DNA from: Prostheceraeus crozeri
Lineage: Eukaryota; Platyhelminthes; Polycladida; Euryleptidae
DNA: 64,000 nucleotides
Assembly: GCA_907163375.1 (NCBI GenBank)
Contig: CAJQUW010006334.1
Location: forward strand, 124,001 to 188,000
Direction: 5' to 3'
Shown: positions 29,930 to 42,905 of the stretch, piece by piece
How the letters are laid out: each line of letters opens with the position of its first letter
How positions within the stretch are numbered: the first letter of the stretch is position 1
Translations under genes and position numbers: made by a program
Notes under the pieces: generated by a model
What the model saw: the letters and a program-made list of their open reading frames with translations, nothing else
Database searches by the model: none
What the model was told of the DNA's origin: nothing

Positions 29930-30475
29930 TTAGTATCTGGAAGAAATCTATTCAGTCACTAAGGACAGACTAGATATCCACAGTCGAAATGCTCTTTCCA
30001 CTGCTGAAGATGTGCAAGTGCCGGACAGGTGAACATCAAAATTCACATGATATTGAGACCACTTTTGTTTTATGGTTGTGACAGCTGCACTCTAACCGCA
30101 CCTTTCAATTGTCACATTCAAATGAAAATTCAATTGAGTCACAAGAAAGGACGGATATCGACAATATCAGACAAGTATTGGGCGTTTAAAGCATTCTAAC
30201 AATGATGATATGGACATATCCGTCATAGGAAAGACTCAGGAATCCCCAAGAAATGGTTCAACTAGCAAATCAGCTTCGGAGACTTCTAGGCCGCCAGAGG
30301 AAAAGATGGATTGAAAACATAGTAGAAGCGGTGGAGCTTCTACACGTATATGCATGTTCTTAATTGAACCTGCCCAAATGATGGGGTCGCTTCTTGACTG
30401 ACACACCGCGAGGACTCCGAGAAGTTGGATGAGCTGAGAATCAGAAATGAAACTTGAAACCTTAAACAAATACAC
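29930..30475 (+). pseudogene. heavily decayed LINE 3' end (reverse transcriptase C-terminus)
   Basis: Translated pieces such as LLYGC-like text, YGHIRHRKDSGIPKKWF and a RPPEEKMDRK-like stretch resemble the RT C-terminal tail of LINE polyproteins (LYGCETW...GHVxRM...P.....G...RGRP). Several stops. Clade not assigned. Confidence 0.4.
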
Positions 30476-30479
30476 GGCA

Positions 30480-31837
30480 AGTTGTATTTTTCTGATTCAC
30501 TGAAAATTCCTGGATAAGGTAAAGTCGAAATTGATATTCGAATGAAAGATTATGTAGTTACCTTCCTTCATTGGACTACATACTTACTTTTATTCAGCGC
30601 TATCCCATTGGGTGACAGAAGTCAGTGATCTCGTGCGGACCTGCCTTGATGGACACCAGCAGCTTTCCAGTCGCTGTAAATCATTTATAGCTTCCTGGAT
30701 TCCTTCTACTTCAGCATTGCTTTCCTTTCCTTTCAACTCCGACCAGCCTCCGCCTTCGGCGTGAAGAGCCCTGTCGCACCATGTGAGTCTACACGGCCTT
30801 GAGCATCTTCTGAAAGTACAGCAGTGCATTCATGCACGAGTTGCTGTCAAAACATAAGCATCGAATATAAAGAGCATCACAGCGTATAGACAAGAACAAA
30901 AATGCTATTTCTTAGTTACAGGCAGTTTTCGTGTTATTATCTCTACAGGTTTCAGGAAACTCACGCTAGAATTCAGTGACCGCATCTCTGAACTAGAGCT
31001 GTCACTAACTCGGAGTAATAAATACTCTCAGTTGAGAGGCAAGCTGCGCGAAACAATGTCGTCGGTCGCATGTGGCTGGGAGCACGCTTGGGGCACTGGA
31101 AATTTGACACATCGGTCAGCGGTCGCAGTTTGGAGCATTTCCTGTGACACCACTTGTGACATGACGAACAGCATAGAGTAAGTATATTTAGGTAGAGTGG
31201 TAACTCAGCATTTATTAAATCCCCAATGTGTATGCACTTTCGATTTTATTAAATGAACTCATGGAAGATACACGAGGTATTGTCACCAAATGTGAGATAT
31301 GCAAATCTCTGCAGCTTTGAAGAAACTACAACGGAATTGACTGATCATGACAGTATAATGCATGACACTTATTTTACAGATCGTCCGTGTCATGACAGCC
31401 TTGGATAGGTAATGTTTGTTAAATTAGCAACTCGATGGGCTGCTATTGCTTTCATGCTGAACGTCAAGAGAATCTTCTTAAGCGTGATCATATCATAAGC
31501 AACCTGCCACTGGTAGAGCAAAGTAGCATAATCAAAGAAAATTATTTCAATTGACTTAAAAAAGATGCAAATGGTTCCACATCACTATTCAGATTTAAGA
31601 AAAGAAACATAAATTTACTGAATCATAGAATCATGACGATGAAAATTAAATTAAAAACATGAAATTTCAGCTAAAACAGCGCAATAAGATCTCGACTTTT
31701 TCATGAAGACTTCCATATTAATGCCGTTGATTATATTTCCTTGATCATCAGCATAATTTCCGTTTTAGTTAAGATGCTTGTTAGCAAATATTCATTCCTT
31801 TTGATATCCAACTTGTTTCAGACTACTTATATAGGGA
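30480..31837. other. stretch with one GC-richer open segment, no recognised gene
   Basis: 30900-31172 is open in one plus-strand frame (FRKLTLEFSDRISELELSLT and onward), is GC-richer than its surroundings, and lies between CAG acceptors and a GTAAGT at about 31171. An unrecognised exon is possible. The rest shows nothing. Confidence 0.3.
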
Positions 31838-33564
31838 CGCGCACAACTTTAAGAGGCTGTCATTTCCTTCAACTTTATCATATAATCATGTGATTTGTTT
31901 TATTTTGAACCTCATGCTGGGGAATTTGATATGACCCATTTGCTTTCATTACATACTAAATCTAATTCAATATTTTTGCTTTGATTTGTCAACAACGTTT
32001 TTCACTAAGTAGACGTTATTAAAATAAGCAATAGTGTTTAAGATAACACTTTACTTGGTCAAAATAACACAGTATTATGTAAACAAAGAACTTTGAAACA
32101 AATAAAGAATTTAATTACAAATAATGTTCAATGGCGTCGCCTTGACACTCGATCACTGCTTCCAACCTGGACAGCAGATTCAGAATCGATCGCCTCAATT
32201 CATCGGAGTCGATGTTTTCAATTACCGTAATAATCTTTCCCCGCAACTCATTGATACTTGCTGGTTTGAAGCAATGGTACACTCGGTCCTTCACAACACC
32301 CCAGAAGTAATAATCTAGCGGTGTCAGATCCGGTGAATGCGCCGGCCAACGGTTTGGAAAACCTCTAGCGATAATCCTATCATTGGGGAATACACTTGAC
32401 AGGAATGATCGCGCAACTGTGGAAAAGTGTGGTGGTGCTCCATCTTGCTGGAAAACTCTTGAATCCATGCGATGATGTCTTCTGATCTGAGGGATAACAT
32501 GGTCGCGAAGCATGTTGCGGTAATTTTCTCCAGTAACCGTACTCGGAAAGAAAAATGGAGTAAGACGGTACTGTGCGGAATACCCGAACCATACGCATAC
32601 TTTTGGAGCATGGATGTCCGTTTCAATGACTTCGCGTGGTTTCTCCGATCCCCAAACAATACAGTTGTGGTGATTCACATGCCCCGAAATTGAAAAGTAC
32701 GACTCATCAGTCCACAGAATTGATTCCAGATCAACCACACCCGACAGCAGGAATCGTGCAAAAGAAACACGATTTTCTTTATCGTCTACAGTTAGTGTTT
32801 GGTTCGTCTGAAGTCTGTATGGGTAGAGGTGCAGTCTGTGTCGTAGGATCTGTTGGACACTGGTTTTAGGGACATCTGTTCTGCGAGCAATCGAACGACA
32901 ACTGGCAGCTCCTAGCTCTGGATTCGACTGTTGAGCTTCAAGTTCACCTGCAACTGTCACTTTCCTTTCTTCTTCGAGATTGGGCCTTCCGGATCGTGGC
33001 TTGTCTTTAACTGATCCAGTCTCTCTGAACCGCTGAATCAGGCGTGAGATGGTGGAAGCACTGAAAGGGTCCCTATGATATCCATGAGAAACCTTGTATG
33101 CCCGCAGTGCTGCAGAAGCAGAGTTGCCATTTGCAAAGTACAGTTCAACCAGTTGAATGCGTGTTTCAAGATCCATGACTGCTAGTAGACTGACTTCAGC
33201 ACACGAATTGCGGACACAATTCTTCATGTGATAAGAATTCATACCCAGACCATAGCATATCAACATAACAATGACTGATAAGTGAAATTCGATCATTTAA
33301 CAAATGCAACATGCAGCTCGAGGTCTGATTTGTTGTTTGTACTCAAAGAGAAATACAGATTTGGTGTTAATTATGCTAGATAGTAGATAACATATAATGA
33401 AAAACGTTGTTGACAAATCAAAGCAAAAATATTGAATTAGATTTAGTATGTAATGAAAGCAAATGGGTCATATCAAATTCCCCAGCATGAGGTTCAAAAT
33501 AAAACAAATCACATGATTATATGATAAAGTTGAAGGAAATGACAGCCTCTTAAAGTTGTGCGCG
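31838..33564 (-). mobile_element. mariner-like element (DD41D-like) with identical long TIRs
   Basis: Terminal inverted repeats 31838-32004 and 33398-33564, 167 bp, appear identical base for base (outer end CGCGCACAACTTTAAGAGGC). They enclose one intact transposase. Outside CGCGC the flanks differ, so the exact tips and TA duplication are not resolved. Identical arms and an open ORF point to recent transposition or recent conversion. Confidence 0.9.
32115..33176 (-). CDS. intact mariner-like transposase, DD(41-42)D type, 353 aa
   Basis: Cut-and-paste transposase. The ATG at 33176 (MDLETRIQLVELYFANGNSA) is chosen because homology starts there; the frame is open 40 codons further upstream. The DNA-binding part has two helix-turn-helix units (about 1-120) with the linker SGRPNLEEE (62-70). 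Catalytic aspartates: D157 in ILWTDESYF, D245 in VFQQDGAPPH, D288 in SPDLTPLDYYFWG, with 42 residues between the second and third, close to the DD41D (rosa-like) branch. Other landmarks: VNHHNCIVWG and TPFFFPSTVTGENYRNML. Full family length (about 340-360), no stop or frameshift, all catalytic residues present, flanked by matching TIRs: potentially active. Confidence 0.92.
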   Translation of the reverse strand: MDLETRIQLVELYFANGNSASAALRAYKVSHGYHRDPFSASTISRLIQRFRETGSVKDKPRSGRPNLEEERKVTVAGELEAQQSNPELGAASCRSIARRTDVPKTSVQQILRHRLHLYPYRLQTNQTLTVDDKENRVSFARFLLSGVVDLESILWTDESYFSISGHVNHHNCIVWGSEKPREVIETDIHAPKVCVWFGYSAQYRLTPFFFPSTVTGENYRNMLRDHVIPQIRRHHRMDSRVFQQDGAPPHFSTVARSFLSSVFPNDRIIARGFPNRWPAHSPDLTPLDYYFWGVVKDRVYHCFKPASINELRGKIITVIENIDSDELRRSILNLLSRLEAVIECQGDAIEHYL

Positions 33565-33569
33565 ACTTC

Positions 33570-36500
33570 CCGGATACCCGGTATATAAATTGGCAAAAAT
33601 TTAGCTTTTTGAAATCTGCTCAAATAGTTTTTTGGGCCGCAGAAACGTTATCTCCGCAAAAACTGAATATTTCCATATTTCACTGTATGCAGATACTTTT
33701 TTAAGGCGACACTCTACCTACATATAATTATTCTATGACGAACAGAACCTGAATTCACTCCAACGCCTGTTCCACAGCAGCTACAGGAATATTTACCGGA
33801 TTCCCATACCGGTAATATTATACTTGAATATAAAAGTGAAGCATCCATGTGTTTCTTCATGGTAGAATTATATTACGACCTATTATTCAACTATCGAAAG
33901 ATGAGCTTCAAAATTCATGTGGTGTAATCTATCAACGTATGTAATCTGGACGACGGTAAAATTTTCGACATTGTTAATACCGTCACCAGAATACATTTTC
34001 AACATCGTATCTCCTGAGAAGGCAGGTTGATGCAATATAGAAACTATTAGAAACTATTAAATAAACTGTATTACTATATAGCAACTATTAAATTAATCTC
34101 AGCTACGTTGGCACATTTCTTACTTTTTTTTACATTACAACTTTATAAAAAAGCATCGAAAATTCAACTATGATGAATAGAAATTTCAGGGCATTGCCTG
34201 TTTTCTGCAGAGGGCACTGATATCGTGCCTAATGAGGCCGATGATATATTGGCAATTACTTGCTCAATCTTGCCAATCTCTTCTCATTCAACTGAGTTCC
34301 TATCATTGGATCCTAGGTTGAGATATCAAGTTCTAAGAGCAGTTTGAATTAATCGCTATATTTATTTCATCTATAGTGACCCAGAAGTAACGAAATCTTA
34401 GTATCACAGTCAAAATTAATGATTAAGCGAAATAATTATATTTACATAGCTGTCAGTAATCTATGGAGGATCTTCCACAATATTGCACATAATTACAGCA
34501 AATGTTCAAAATAATAATTTATGAAATATTTCAATATATTTCTGGTCGAAATGTCTAAGCTATCCTTTAATCACATGTTCAAGTTTGAGGACATCTTCTC
34601 ATCATTGACTCACGTGCTTTTCACATAGTTCGATAAAACAAAATACTTTTTAGTATCACAAAATATGGTAGGCTCTATAATGTCGAAAAACACACTGAGT
34701 CTATGATAGGAAGATTTTCTCAGACTTGTCAAACATTAAATTCTAAGGCAGCCGTAGACGCTGATTTTCGACCTTAGAGGTTCCTCAGTGTAGCTCGGAG
34801 AGTCAACAACAAGTTCTTGGCATCCGGAATAGCTAAAGCTTTGCGTTCATTTATTTAGGATATTATTCTCTGTCTTGTGGCTAATAATAATCGTTAAAGA
34901 CTGCAGAGTGCCTGTTCCGAAATGTACATGCACGTACATGTATATCCTCACAAATGTAATTGTGACACAATACATAAGCTTATCGGACATACAACAATCA
35001 AATGATTATAAAATGAGTAAGGTCTAAGCATATATTAGCGACCTTCAAGCAATAACTAAGCCCTTTGATGATGTGCTCTAACATCTTGAGAAACATCGTC
35101 TTATTCTCGACGAGTCCATTCATATTTTAAATTTAATTAACAGTTCATAAATGGACCTCCTGCCACCATGTTCAGGACGGACTATATTTTTAGGACAGCC
35201 AGATCTTGATGCGATAGTGTGCTATGATATTTAGTATGATATCGAAGATGTTCAGTTTTAATCGATTTCTGTGGCGTCGTTATCGCAATTTATATCAGGG
35301 GCAGTCGACAAAATAATATGGGGTTTTCACTGAATAACCAATCAATTCTTTTCAAAAATTGTGTAATTTACATCGCTTGAACTATAACTAATGGCAACAA
35401 CTATAGTGTATAATGAAATGCAGCTGATGTCTTGGGTTGTCTAAATTGTCCTCAATCGTTGCCGAATGAGAAATTTGAAAGTAAAAAAAGAGTAAAATTC
35501 TGTGTTAGTGATTCCCTTTCATTCTCAAACCAGCCAACTAATAGGCTCACACCAACCGCTAGGCCGACGGTCATCAGAAGCGCTCGCGCGAAATGCTGGT
35601 GCTTTATCACTAAGCAATTTTGTTGAGGATCTGACAGGGGGTTTCTCCAACCAGATAACAGCTATTTAAACTAAAGCTATTGTTCGTTGTCAGCTCGCGG
35701 TTGATGGCTTTCTAAAGTGGAGATAACAAGACAATGATCGAAAAGGCGATGCTGCGTACAGCGTTCCATGTTCAAAGTCATAGGTCAATAGCTATAATAA
35801 TCTGACGTTGACTACACGAACTGTACTGAACATAAGCGAATCACTAATAAAAATACCAAAAATTGAATTTAGCTCGATTTAGAATGTTTTCAATGATTTT
35901 TTAAAAATTCAATTTGAAAATAAAGAAATAAATCGCTTATATGTATTAGTTTTATGTGGCTCTTGTGACAGTGGACAAAAGTTGTCTGTAAAACGATACA
36001 TATTCATAGGAAAAGAGCGAAAAGTTTGTCAGTAAGGCCACTATCATTTTTTTCACTGAAAACACAAAGGAATGCTGCTGAATTATTTATTAGGAGAATA
36101 CCCAACCTGCAAACCCACCGCATCGCCATCTTAAGTTTTAAGTATTGTATCAGTTTCAGATGTATTGGCCAATGACGAATGAGTAGAGGAAATTGAAAAT
36201 CAAAAAAACAACAAATGACTGGTAGAAATCTAACAATTTCCCCGAACTACAAAAGAATATAAGTGTCTACTCCTTTCGGAGACAGTTGTGATCCATCCCT
36301 CATTACATTTGTTAATGATAGAAATTCGAATTATTACAAAAACAGGTTTTTATTGCACATTTTCAGTATACAGGAAGGAGCTGTCAATCTTCAGTGCCCA
36401 CTGATGAAGTCCACCAATGATGTCCTTAACTACAACCGAGGAATCACTGCATTGTTCTGTGATCTTCTTCACAGCTATTTGAGAATCATTGCCTCGATGA

Positions 36501-37950
36501 CACAGGAAAATCACTGGAAGGAAGAAAGATCAATTATGAATAGACTGAGAACTAATAACGTAATGTAAGAATGCAAAAAAGCAAAGAAACGATCCTATCT
36601 GAAGCTTGCAATGACATTGACGCTCGACCGCCAGTGACTTGGAACCCCTCGTGGATAAAATTGACGAGACAGAAAAGATTTTTTGCTGATCTATGAGTTT
36701 ACTAAGAAAAAAGAGAGATTGCTTTTGTTTTATTGCATGAGAGTCCGCTTAAAATTACTTCTGAAAAATGAATTTCACAAGTCAATTTGCTTGAACATCA
36801 TTCGACTAATTAAGCTCCACCATAACTGCCTTTAACTATGAACATTAATTCGTCTTGATTGAGTTGCAATCTCAGCTGAATTCTCTTATCAATTTCTTCA
36901 ATCAATTTTCAATTGATCAGCTTGTACATGTATGCAGAGACAGAATAAGGTATGTACGGGAGCTGTTCAAAGAATGAATTATTTTTATTTGCGAGCTTCC
37001 TGCTATGCTCTGTCAGTCAATTATAATGGTTACCTGTCAACGAATTGCACAACTCAATCAACCCGATTGATTGGAAAAAAGGAGAAAACACTTTGTTAGG
37101 CTATTATTACTTTCAAGCGAACTTTCGGACTTTGTCAGATGAATACAGAACTGACCACAAATTGCAACATCTATGGACACACGAGGCGTTTTGATTAGAT
37201 GTCAATGGCAGGATTGGAATGCATGGAGACATCAAAATGGAAGCACATGAGGACGAAGATCAAGGTGCAATGCAAGTGGACTGCAGGTACAAAACAATGC
37301 TAAAATGAAGCGCACTGTGACTTTAAAAACATGAAAATAACCACAGCAAACTGATAAATAAAGTAAGTTAATAGTAATTTAACAATGTGAAAACAATGAA
37401 ATGAAAAATATCTACAATGAAATGCAATTCCATGCAGTGTAATAAACTGTGATAACTTTATTGACTTACCACACATGTTTCAGTTGATGAACAATTTCAA
37501 TTTCTCAGAATTTCTAGCTATATACAGCACTTAAAAGAAATATTGAATAACCTAGTTATCTAGCAACCACAAAGATGGCAATTAAAAAGAAAAATAATTG
37601 CTAAATAGCCATGAACATGACTGCAGTTGACAAACAAAAAATATGTAAAAATTCTGATGTCGTGTGATTCTGATGTTTATTTATGTTCCAATGATTGTCT
37701 TTGTTGCTTTTGGGTAATTTGGTTTCAATTACTGAAATTTTGGGCTGCTGGAGGTTGTATGTGCATGGATTTCTATCTTAAAAATATTCGCATATTGCTT
37801 TGTCAAATGCAAAAATGTGGGCAAAATATTTGTTTACTTTATCTTATTGAGGAAGAAAGGGCTCCTAGGACAAACATTGACATTTGAACTGCCACTCCGC
37901 AATGGCCAGCAAATATTTACAAAAGATGGCCATTTTAGCGTTGCTGTACA
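33570..37950. other. 4.4-kb stretch, nothing firmly recognised
   Basis: AT-rich. Open frames at 35432-35626, 36263-36568 and 37627-37887 have no recognisable product. A short acidic open segment with a GT after it (37224-37293) was considered and not called. Confidence 0.35.
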
Positions 37951-37962
37951 TATACATTTTAA

Positions 37963-39016
37963 ATAGGGCTGTGCGCTAGCCGCGCAAGTGCACTGAAAAT
38001 TTTATAAGTTACACTGAAGCACTTAAGTGTATCCGAAATATAGCTTCTTCTTTACTCTAGCTAGACTGATAGTTAATAAAGACTTCAAGATTTTGAAGGT
38101 AGGTTCTCTATCTTCTGTTATAAATGTTCACAACTTAATGCAAATTTCACAAAGTGCTAGGAATCTTCAACAAACTGATAGGGCTTCTTTTAATTTTATT
38201 TTGCCTATATTTGCAAGTGACTATCATCATACTTAGCCGCAACCAGAAAGTGGTAAAATAGTTCATGGACAAAATTACTAAATCAGTGATGAACGAAACC
38301 GCGTTTCAATTGCTTATTTCAAAATACATGTGAACGTGCAGCATGTAGCAAAGGAAGAGCTTATCATTAATACTTTTTCCAAAATAATGAATAATACAAA
38401 AATCTGAAAACAGGAAAAATACAATGAATCGAAGCAATGTCACCGCAATCTACTAATTACTGTGCATGAGGGGCAACATCTAGACATAACTCGGCTTCAG
38501 GCAGTCTCTCTGAAATGATGCATATCTTGAAACGCTGGATATATCTTGAGATTCCAATGAAACTATGAGACGGACCATAACACATTCACTATGAAATTCT
38601 GAGACTAGTAGGTCTCGAGAAATAAGATTTTGTGTTCATGAGATTTCTCATGAACTTGAATCATCTGTAATTTTGTCAGTTTTCTCTTTTTTTTCATCAT
38701 CAGGAAATGCATGAGTAATTTTAGCCTTGATTTTCAAAATGCTTCAATAATATCACTCAGAAATGTGAAGTTTATATTTAATTGAGTTGATTAAATAGAA
38801 TTGAATAATTCTTTCCTAGTTAGATTGATCATACTGTATGCTTAAAGATCATTCCTCTATATCTGCTGGGACTAAGATTTGCGGATAGAATTATAGAATC
38901 AATTAATTTCAAGTAAAACTATAGTAAAATGTCAATTTAATCAAAATTCGAACGTTTCGGTGTACCGGACCAAAAACCGGTTCTCGCAAAAGAACCGATG
39001 CACCGTGCACAGCCCT
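37963..39016. mobile_element. hAT-like element, 1.05 kb, 8-bp target duplication
   Basis: Flanked by CATTTTAA (37955-37962 and 39017-39024). The tips are AGGGCTGTGCGC and, mirrored, AGGGCTGTGCACGG, a common hAT-style terminus; on the left two extra bases (AT) precede AGGG. The right subterminal region has repeated ACCGGTTC motifs. The inner open frames (38027-38236) are not recognised. Confidence 0.65.
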
Positions 39017-39024
39017 CATTTTAA

Positions 39025-40355
39025 GTACTTTATCTATATGCAGTCTAATCTTTCGGATTCATTTCTTGTGCATAAGCCTTTAATCAACGTATCATTTTGT
39101 GCTATATATTTTCTCACCCACTTGAAACATCATTCAGCGATTGATTGATGTCCGCAAATTATTCACTGCTAAGTTGTCAAATGCATGTCAGCACTCTGCC
39201 GTAGATCTCTTTGAGAGGCAGCGAGACCGGCTAAGACAAGAAATAAATTTAAGAATCCAGCAAAATTGAATGTTTAATAAGAATACATCCAGTATGGAAA
39301 TTAATTACTGGAAATGGGAAAATAATTTTGACGTAGAAGCAAACGATAATCGCGACAAATCATTCCTGATTTTATCGTCAGTCAAATAGCAAAACAATTT
39401 CGATGAAATTATCGTGTAATTATTGGAATCCTTGACAACGCCAGCACTTCATATTTCCTGATTAACAGTCAAATTTTGTCTGCTTTAATGTTCTGCGCAC
39501 ACGTTTAATGTAAATAGAGTTCAATCAGGTGACGTCAGGTCACTCTCGTGAACATGCTCGTGAATGACGGCCATATTGTACATTATCAAGTTGATTATTA
39601 TTCCTACTGTGTTTGAACAATTGATCAGTACATTAGAAAATTGACTCATCTCTTTAGAAAAGACCTGTTTTAAAGTACTTTCAGATCAGGTGATAAGAGT
39701 TCATCATGTGCATTTTGTGGTTTTGCTCCTTTGACGCTAAACACCTTCGTATCATGTCTCATGACTGAGAAACCTCAAACGATAAACTCGGCTGATTCAA
39801 TTACATTAACATCAATTTATTAACTATTAAATTACATAAAATTTGAAATTACATGTATTTTAAATCGAATTACCAACACACCTTTTTGACCCGCTACAAT
39901 CAATTCATATAACTTCATCAATACGTGTAAATGTCACAAGATAAGGAGAGAGATGATTGATTCTTGGATTGTAATTATTGGACTTTACTGAGGACTTTAA
40001 CTTGCATCGTCTTGTTGTTGCCGATTATTTGTTTAGTTCTAATAGGTTCTAGTTTAGTCCTTACTTTTGCAGCGGATACGTTCTACACAGGATTCTTATC
40101 TATCCATCGAAATTCAGGTAAATAAAACAATATGGAAGAGAAGTAAAAATAATGGGTGCCAGAAGGCGATGTGACCTTAATGATCCAGCTCACTGTTTGT
40201 GTTGGGGTATTCCCTACTGAACAATTCATGGCTGATGTTTTTCATGTTGTTTTAAGATCTCCCTGTGAAGTATTGCGTTCTGATTACAATCAAAGAAACA
40301 ATGTGAAGCAGATATCATCTGATCAGATGATTGTATAAGGAGCGTATGTCACAAC
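39025..40355. other. stretch with nothing recognised
   Basis: AT-rich, no coding or repeat signal that I can support. Confidence 0.35.
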
Positions 40356-40487
40356 CTTAAGGCCGGTTTATACTTCTGGCGTATAATTACATTGCTATCG
40401 ACTGCATTACGTCGACTGGAAAAAGCTTCAGTCCACTGACAATGTCAGTCGACCTGCTCGTTCCGTTTAATCAGTGAAAGTCAGCGT

Positions 40488-41200
40488 TAGGGTTTACAAT
40501 CTCGAGCCGCTTTCTTAATCCCGGGATTTTCGAGACTGGCTAATCGCAATCCCGGGATCTCGATCGAGATTTATATATACTGCATATGTTTTTAATCATT
40601 AAGTTTCTAGACATATTTCAAAGGACGATACGTGCTTGTAAAATTTATATCTTTCAACGTGAACTAAACAAACATCTACAGTAGGTAAAACTAGTCAACT
40701 CGTAAAAAATATTGGCGAAGTAAGGTAAGACACTGATCATTTCTGTGTCTCGAGATAGACTGAATTGAACCAACGATTCGAGAGAATCATTCCTTGCAGG
40801 AGGAGACTTTTCCAATACTAGCAGACTTCTCGCAAGCATCTCACAAAAGTCGTTTAGTCGTTATTTTAAATCGTTGTGATTTGTCTTTCAGCTATCAATT
40901 TACGAAGTATTTTCAGTTTACAGAAGCAATGCTAGTAGCAGTGTCACAACACTGTTTATTAAGCCACGACACTACATCGTGTGAACGAGGCTTAACCAGT
41001 CGGCAAATACAGCACATTGGCAAATTTTATCAAACTTGGAACATAAAAAATATAGATGCATTTTCAAAAAGCCATTGACATCTCTTAACTATGTCACTTA
41101 GAAGGAACTAAGGGCCAATCTTTCAAATATCTCGAAATACCTCGAGATCTCGAAGACGTAATCCCGGGATTTTTAATCTCTCTATGCCGACAGATTTGAA
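40488..41200. repeat. transposon-like repeat region with CCCGGGAT motifs
   Basis: AGGGTTTACAATCTCGAG..AATCCCGGGATTTTCGAG (40492-40540) and AGGGCCAATCTTTCAAATAT..AATCCCGGGATTTTTAATC (41109-41180) are related direct sequences resembling hAT-type tips. The matching other ends were not found. Confidence 0.35.
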
Positions 41201-41311
41201 CTTATTACTTTTCACCACCCACATATGCTCATACTTTCGAACCTCCTCGATCAGTAATTCTTCAAACAAATCAACATTCGCATTTGTTGGTGCTGCAGAT
41301 TCTTCAGACAT
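41123..41311 (-). CDS. MADF/Myb-SANT-like domain fragment (62 aa)
   Basis: ATG at 41311. LFEELLIEEVRKYEHMWVVK followed by SNKFKSV fits the first helix of a MADF domain, a DNA-binding fold found in Harbinger-associated proteins and in host factors. Homology ends at about residue 40, after which the frame runs into the CCCGGGAT repeat. A donor-like site is not clear. It is either the first exon of a gene or a transposon fragment. Confidence 0.4.
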   Translation of the reverse strand: MSEESAAPTNANVDLFEELLIEEVRKYEHMWVVKSNKFKSVGIERLKIPGLRLRDLEVFRDI

Positions 41312-41519
41312 TGCACTGCGCTATCAGTCGACTGGTTGCAAATGAAGTTGGATCGATTCCAACTTCAATGCGCTCCCAGAAACATCAGCCGACTGACTAT
41401 GTGACTCATCAATCGATGATTTTTTCTCTACCTTATAAGTCTTCATACATAATTTCTTTTCAACGGTAAACCCATGAAAACTGCTGCATATTCGATGTTT
41501 GATTATTTGCGCATGCATA

Positions 41520-42900
41520 ATAAATCTACAACTGATCTTATTTCAAACATAGGAAGTGGTGTAACTTTATAAAAGAAGGTTCTCAGATGATTTTTGATCA
41601 GAGATACTTAGTAATCATAGTCACCTTTGATTCTGAGACAAAATTGATTCTGAATCAGAAATGCCTTAACAATACAGACAGGAAACGGAAAATTATGACC
41701 AAAACTTCGCCTCGTAATACTCTGTGCTTCGTTTCCGATCTATTCAGCTTCAGACAACTTGGAAAGGCCCACTTTCCAATGTGATTGAACTGATATGGCA
41801 CTAATTCAATAGATTCAAGAACAAGACACTTTAGAAATAGGACAAACTCCCCAAAAATCGACAGCGAACAAAGAAATAATGGTTAGAAGTAGTTCAAGAA
41901 TTTGTGAATGCTCCATGTTCATTCCGCCTTTATATCGACGTGAGGTATTGGGTTTTCGATTGTTCAGTAAATTGATAAATGATGAACTTTATTCTTTACA
42001 TCATTTTTCTTTACCAATTATGACCTGTTCCCAAAAATTTCAACGGCGGGTTATTGTCTCAGCAAGGCGAAGCAGATCCTATATCATTTCAATGTCAAAA
42101 CTTTACAATGACGGATTCAAACTATAATTTTTCTCTGAATCACTTGTTTTGTTAAGACACTTTTGCCTTACACTTTATTTCACATGACTTGTCTAACTTA
42201 TGTTTCTCCACGATCACCATTATTGGGGATTTTCTTTGATATATATGTTTATTATTATTATTATAGTAAAATTGATACTTATGTGCAAGATATTTTCAAA
42301 ACTTTAGTTTCTTTCAAGAACAATTTGCAGACGTTCTATGCATTGTGTGAGAATGGGAGAGGTGCCATTGAGCTCCTCTTTTCTTTTGGTTACATTTACA
42401 AATCCGTTATGGGTTCGACTGAAATATTTCCGGTCGAAATATTCTTTTAAAGGCTTATCATCAATAAATGGGCTAGCACTGCAATCAAATATTCTAATTA
42501 TCTGTTGATCTACAACACTAAGAAGAAAAATATCGGCCTGCCTATCCCTGATTTGTGAAGAATTACGAACAAGAAGAACATATTTTGTTGGTCTGTTCTT
42601 TTTGTGGTCGCTAGCTAGTCTTATTAACCCTTGAAAGCGTCAAAGGAGAGAGGTGCTTTCGATGCCTCTCCGAATAATTGAATTTTTTTAATTGCTCTTT
42701 TTTTGAATTCTTGTTTTTCTCCCAGGCGAATTAATTAGGCGATAAGTTTCATCCTGGTATTGTATTGTATTCACGACATGTGACATGCATGTGACTAATC
42801 TAAATACAGTAAATTCAAACGAACAAACTAGAAAACATGGAGTAAAAAAAGGAAACTAAGATAGAGTTAACTTGGAAAGTCAAGTCACGATGCAGTAATG
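41520..42900. other. stretch with nothing recognised
   Basis: Open frames at 41587-41784, 41879-42127 and 42163-42450 (tyrosine run from an ATT microsatellite at 42243-42262) have no recognisable product. Confidence 0.35.
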
Positions 42901-42905
42901 CCACT

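Noticed and set aside
36263-36568. 101-codon open frame as a gene
   Set aside because: No homology recognised, ordinary composition, no promoter or splice support.
37224-37293. First coding exon of a plus-strand gene (MHGDIKMEAHEDEDQGAMQV, then GT)
   Set aside because: Only 23 codons with a weak donor, no homology and no following exon found.
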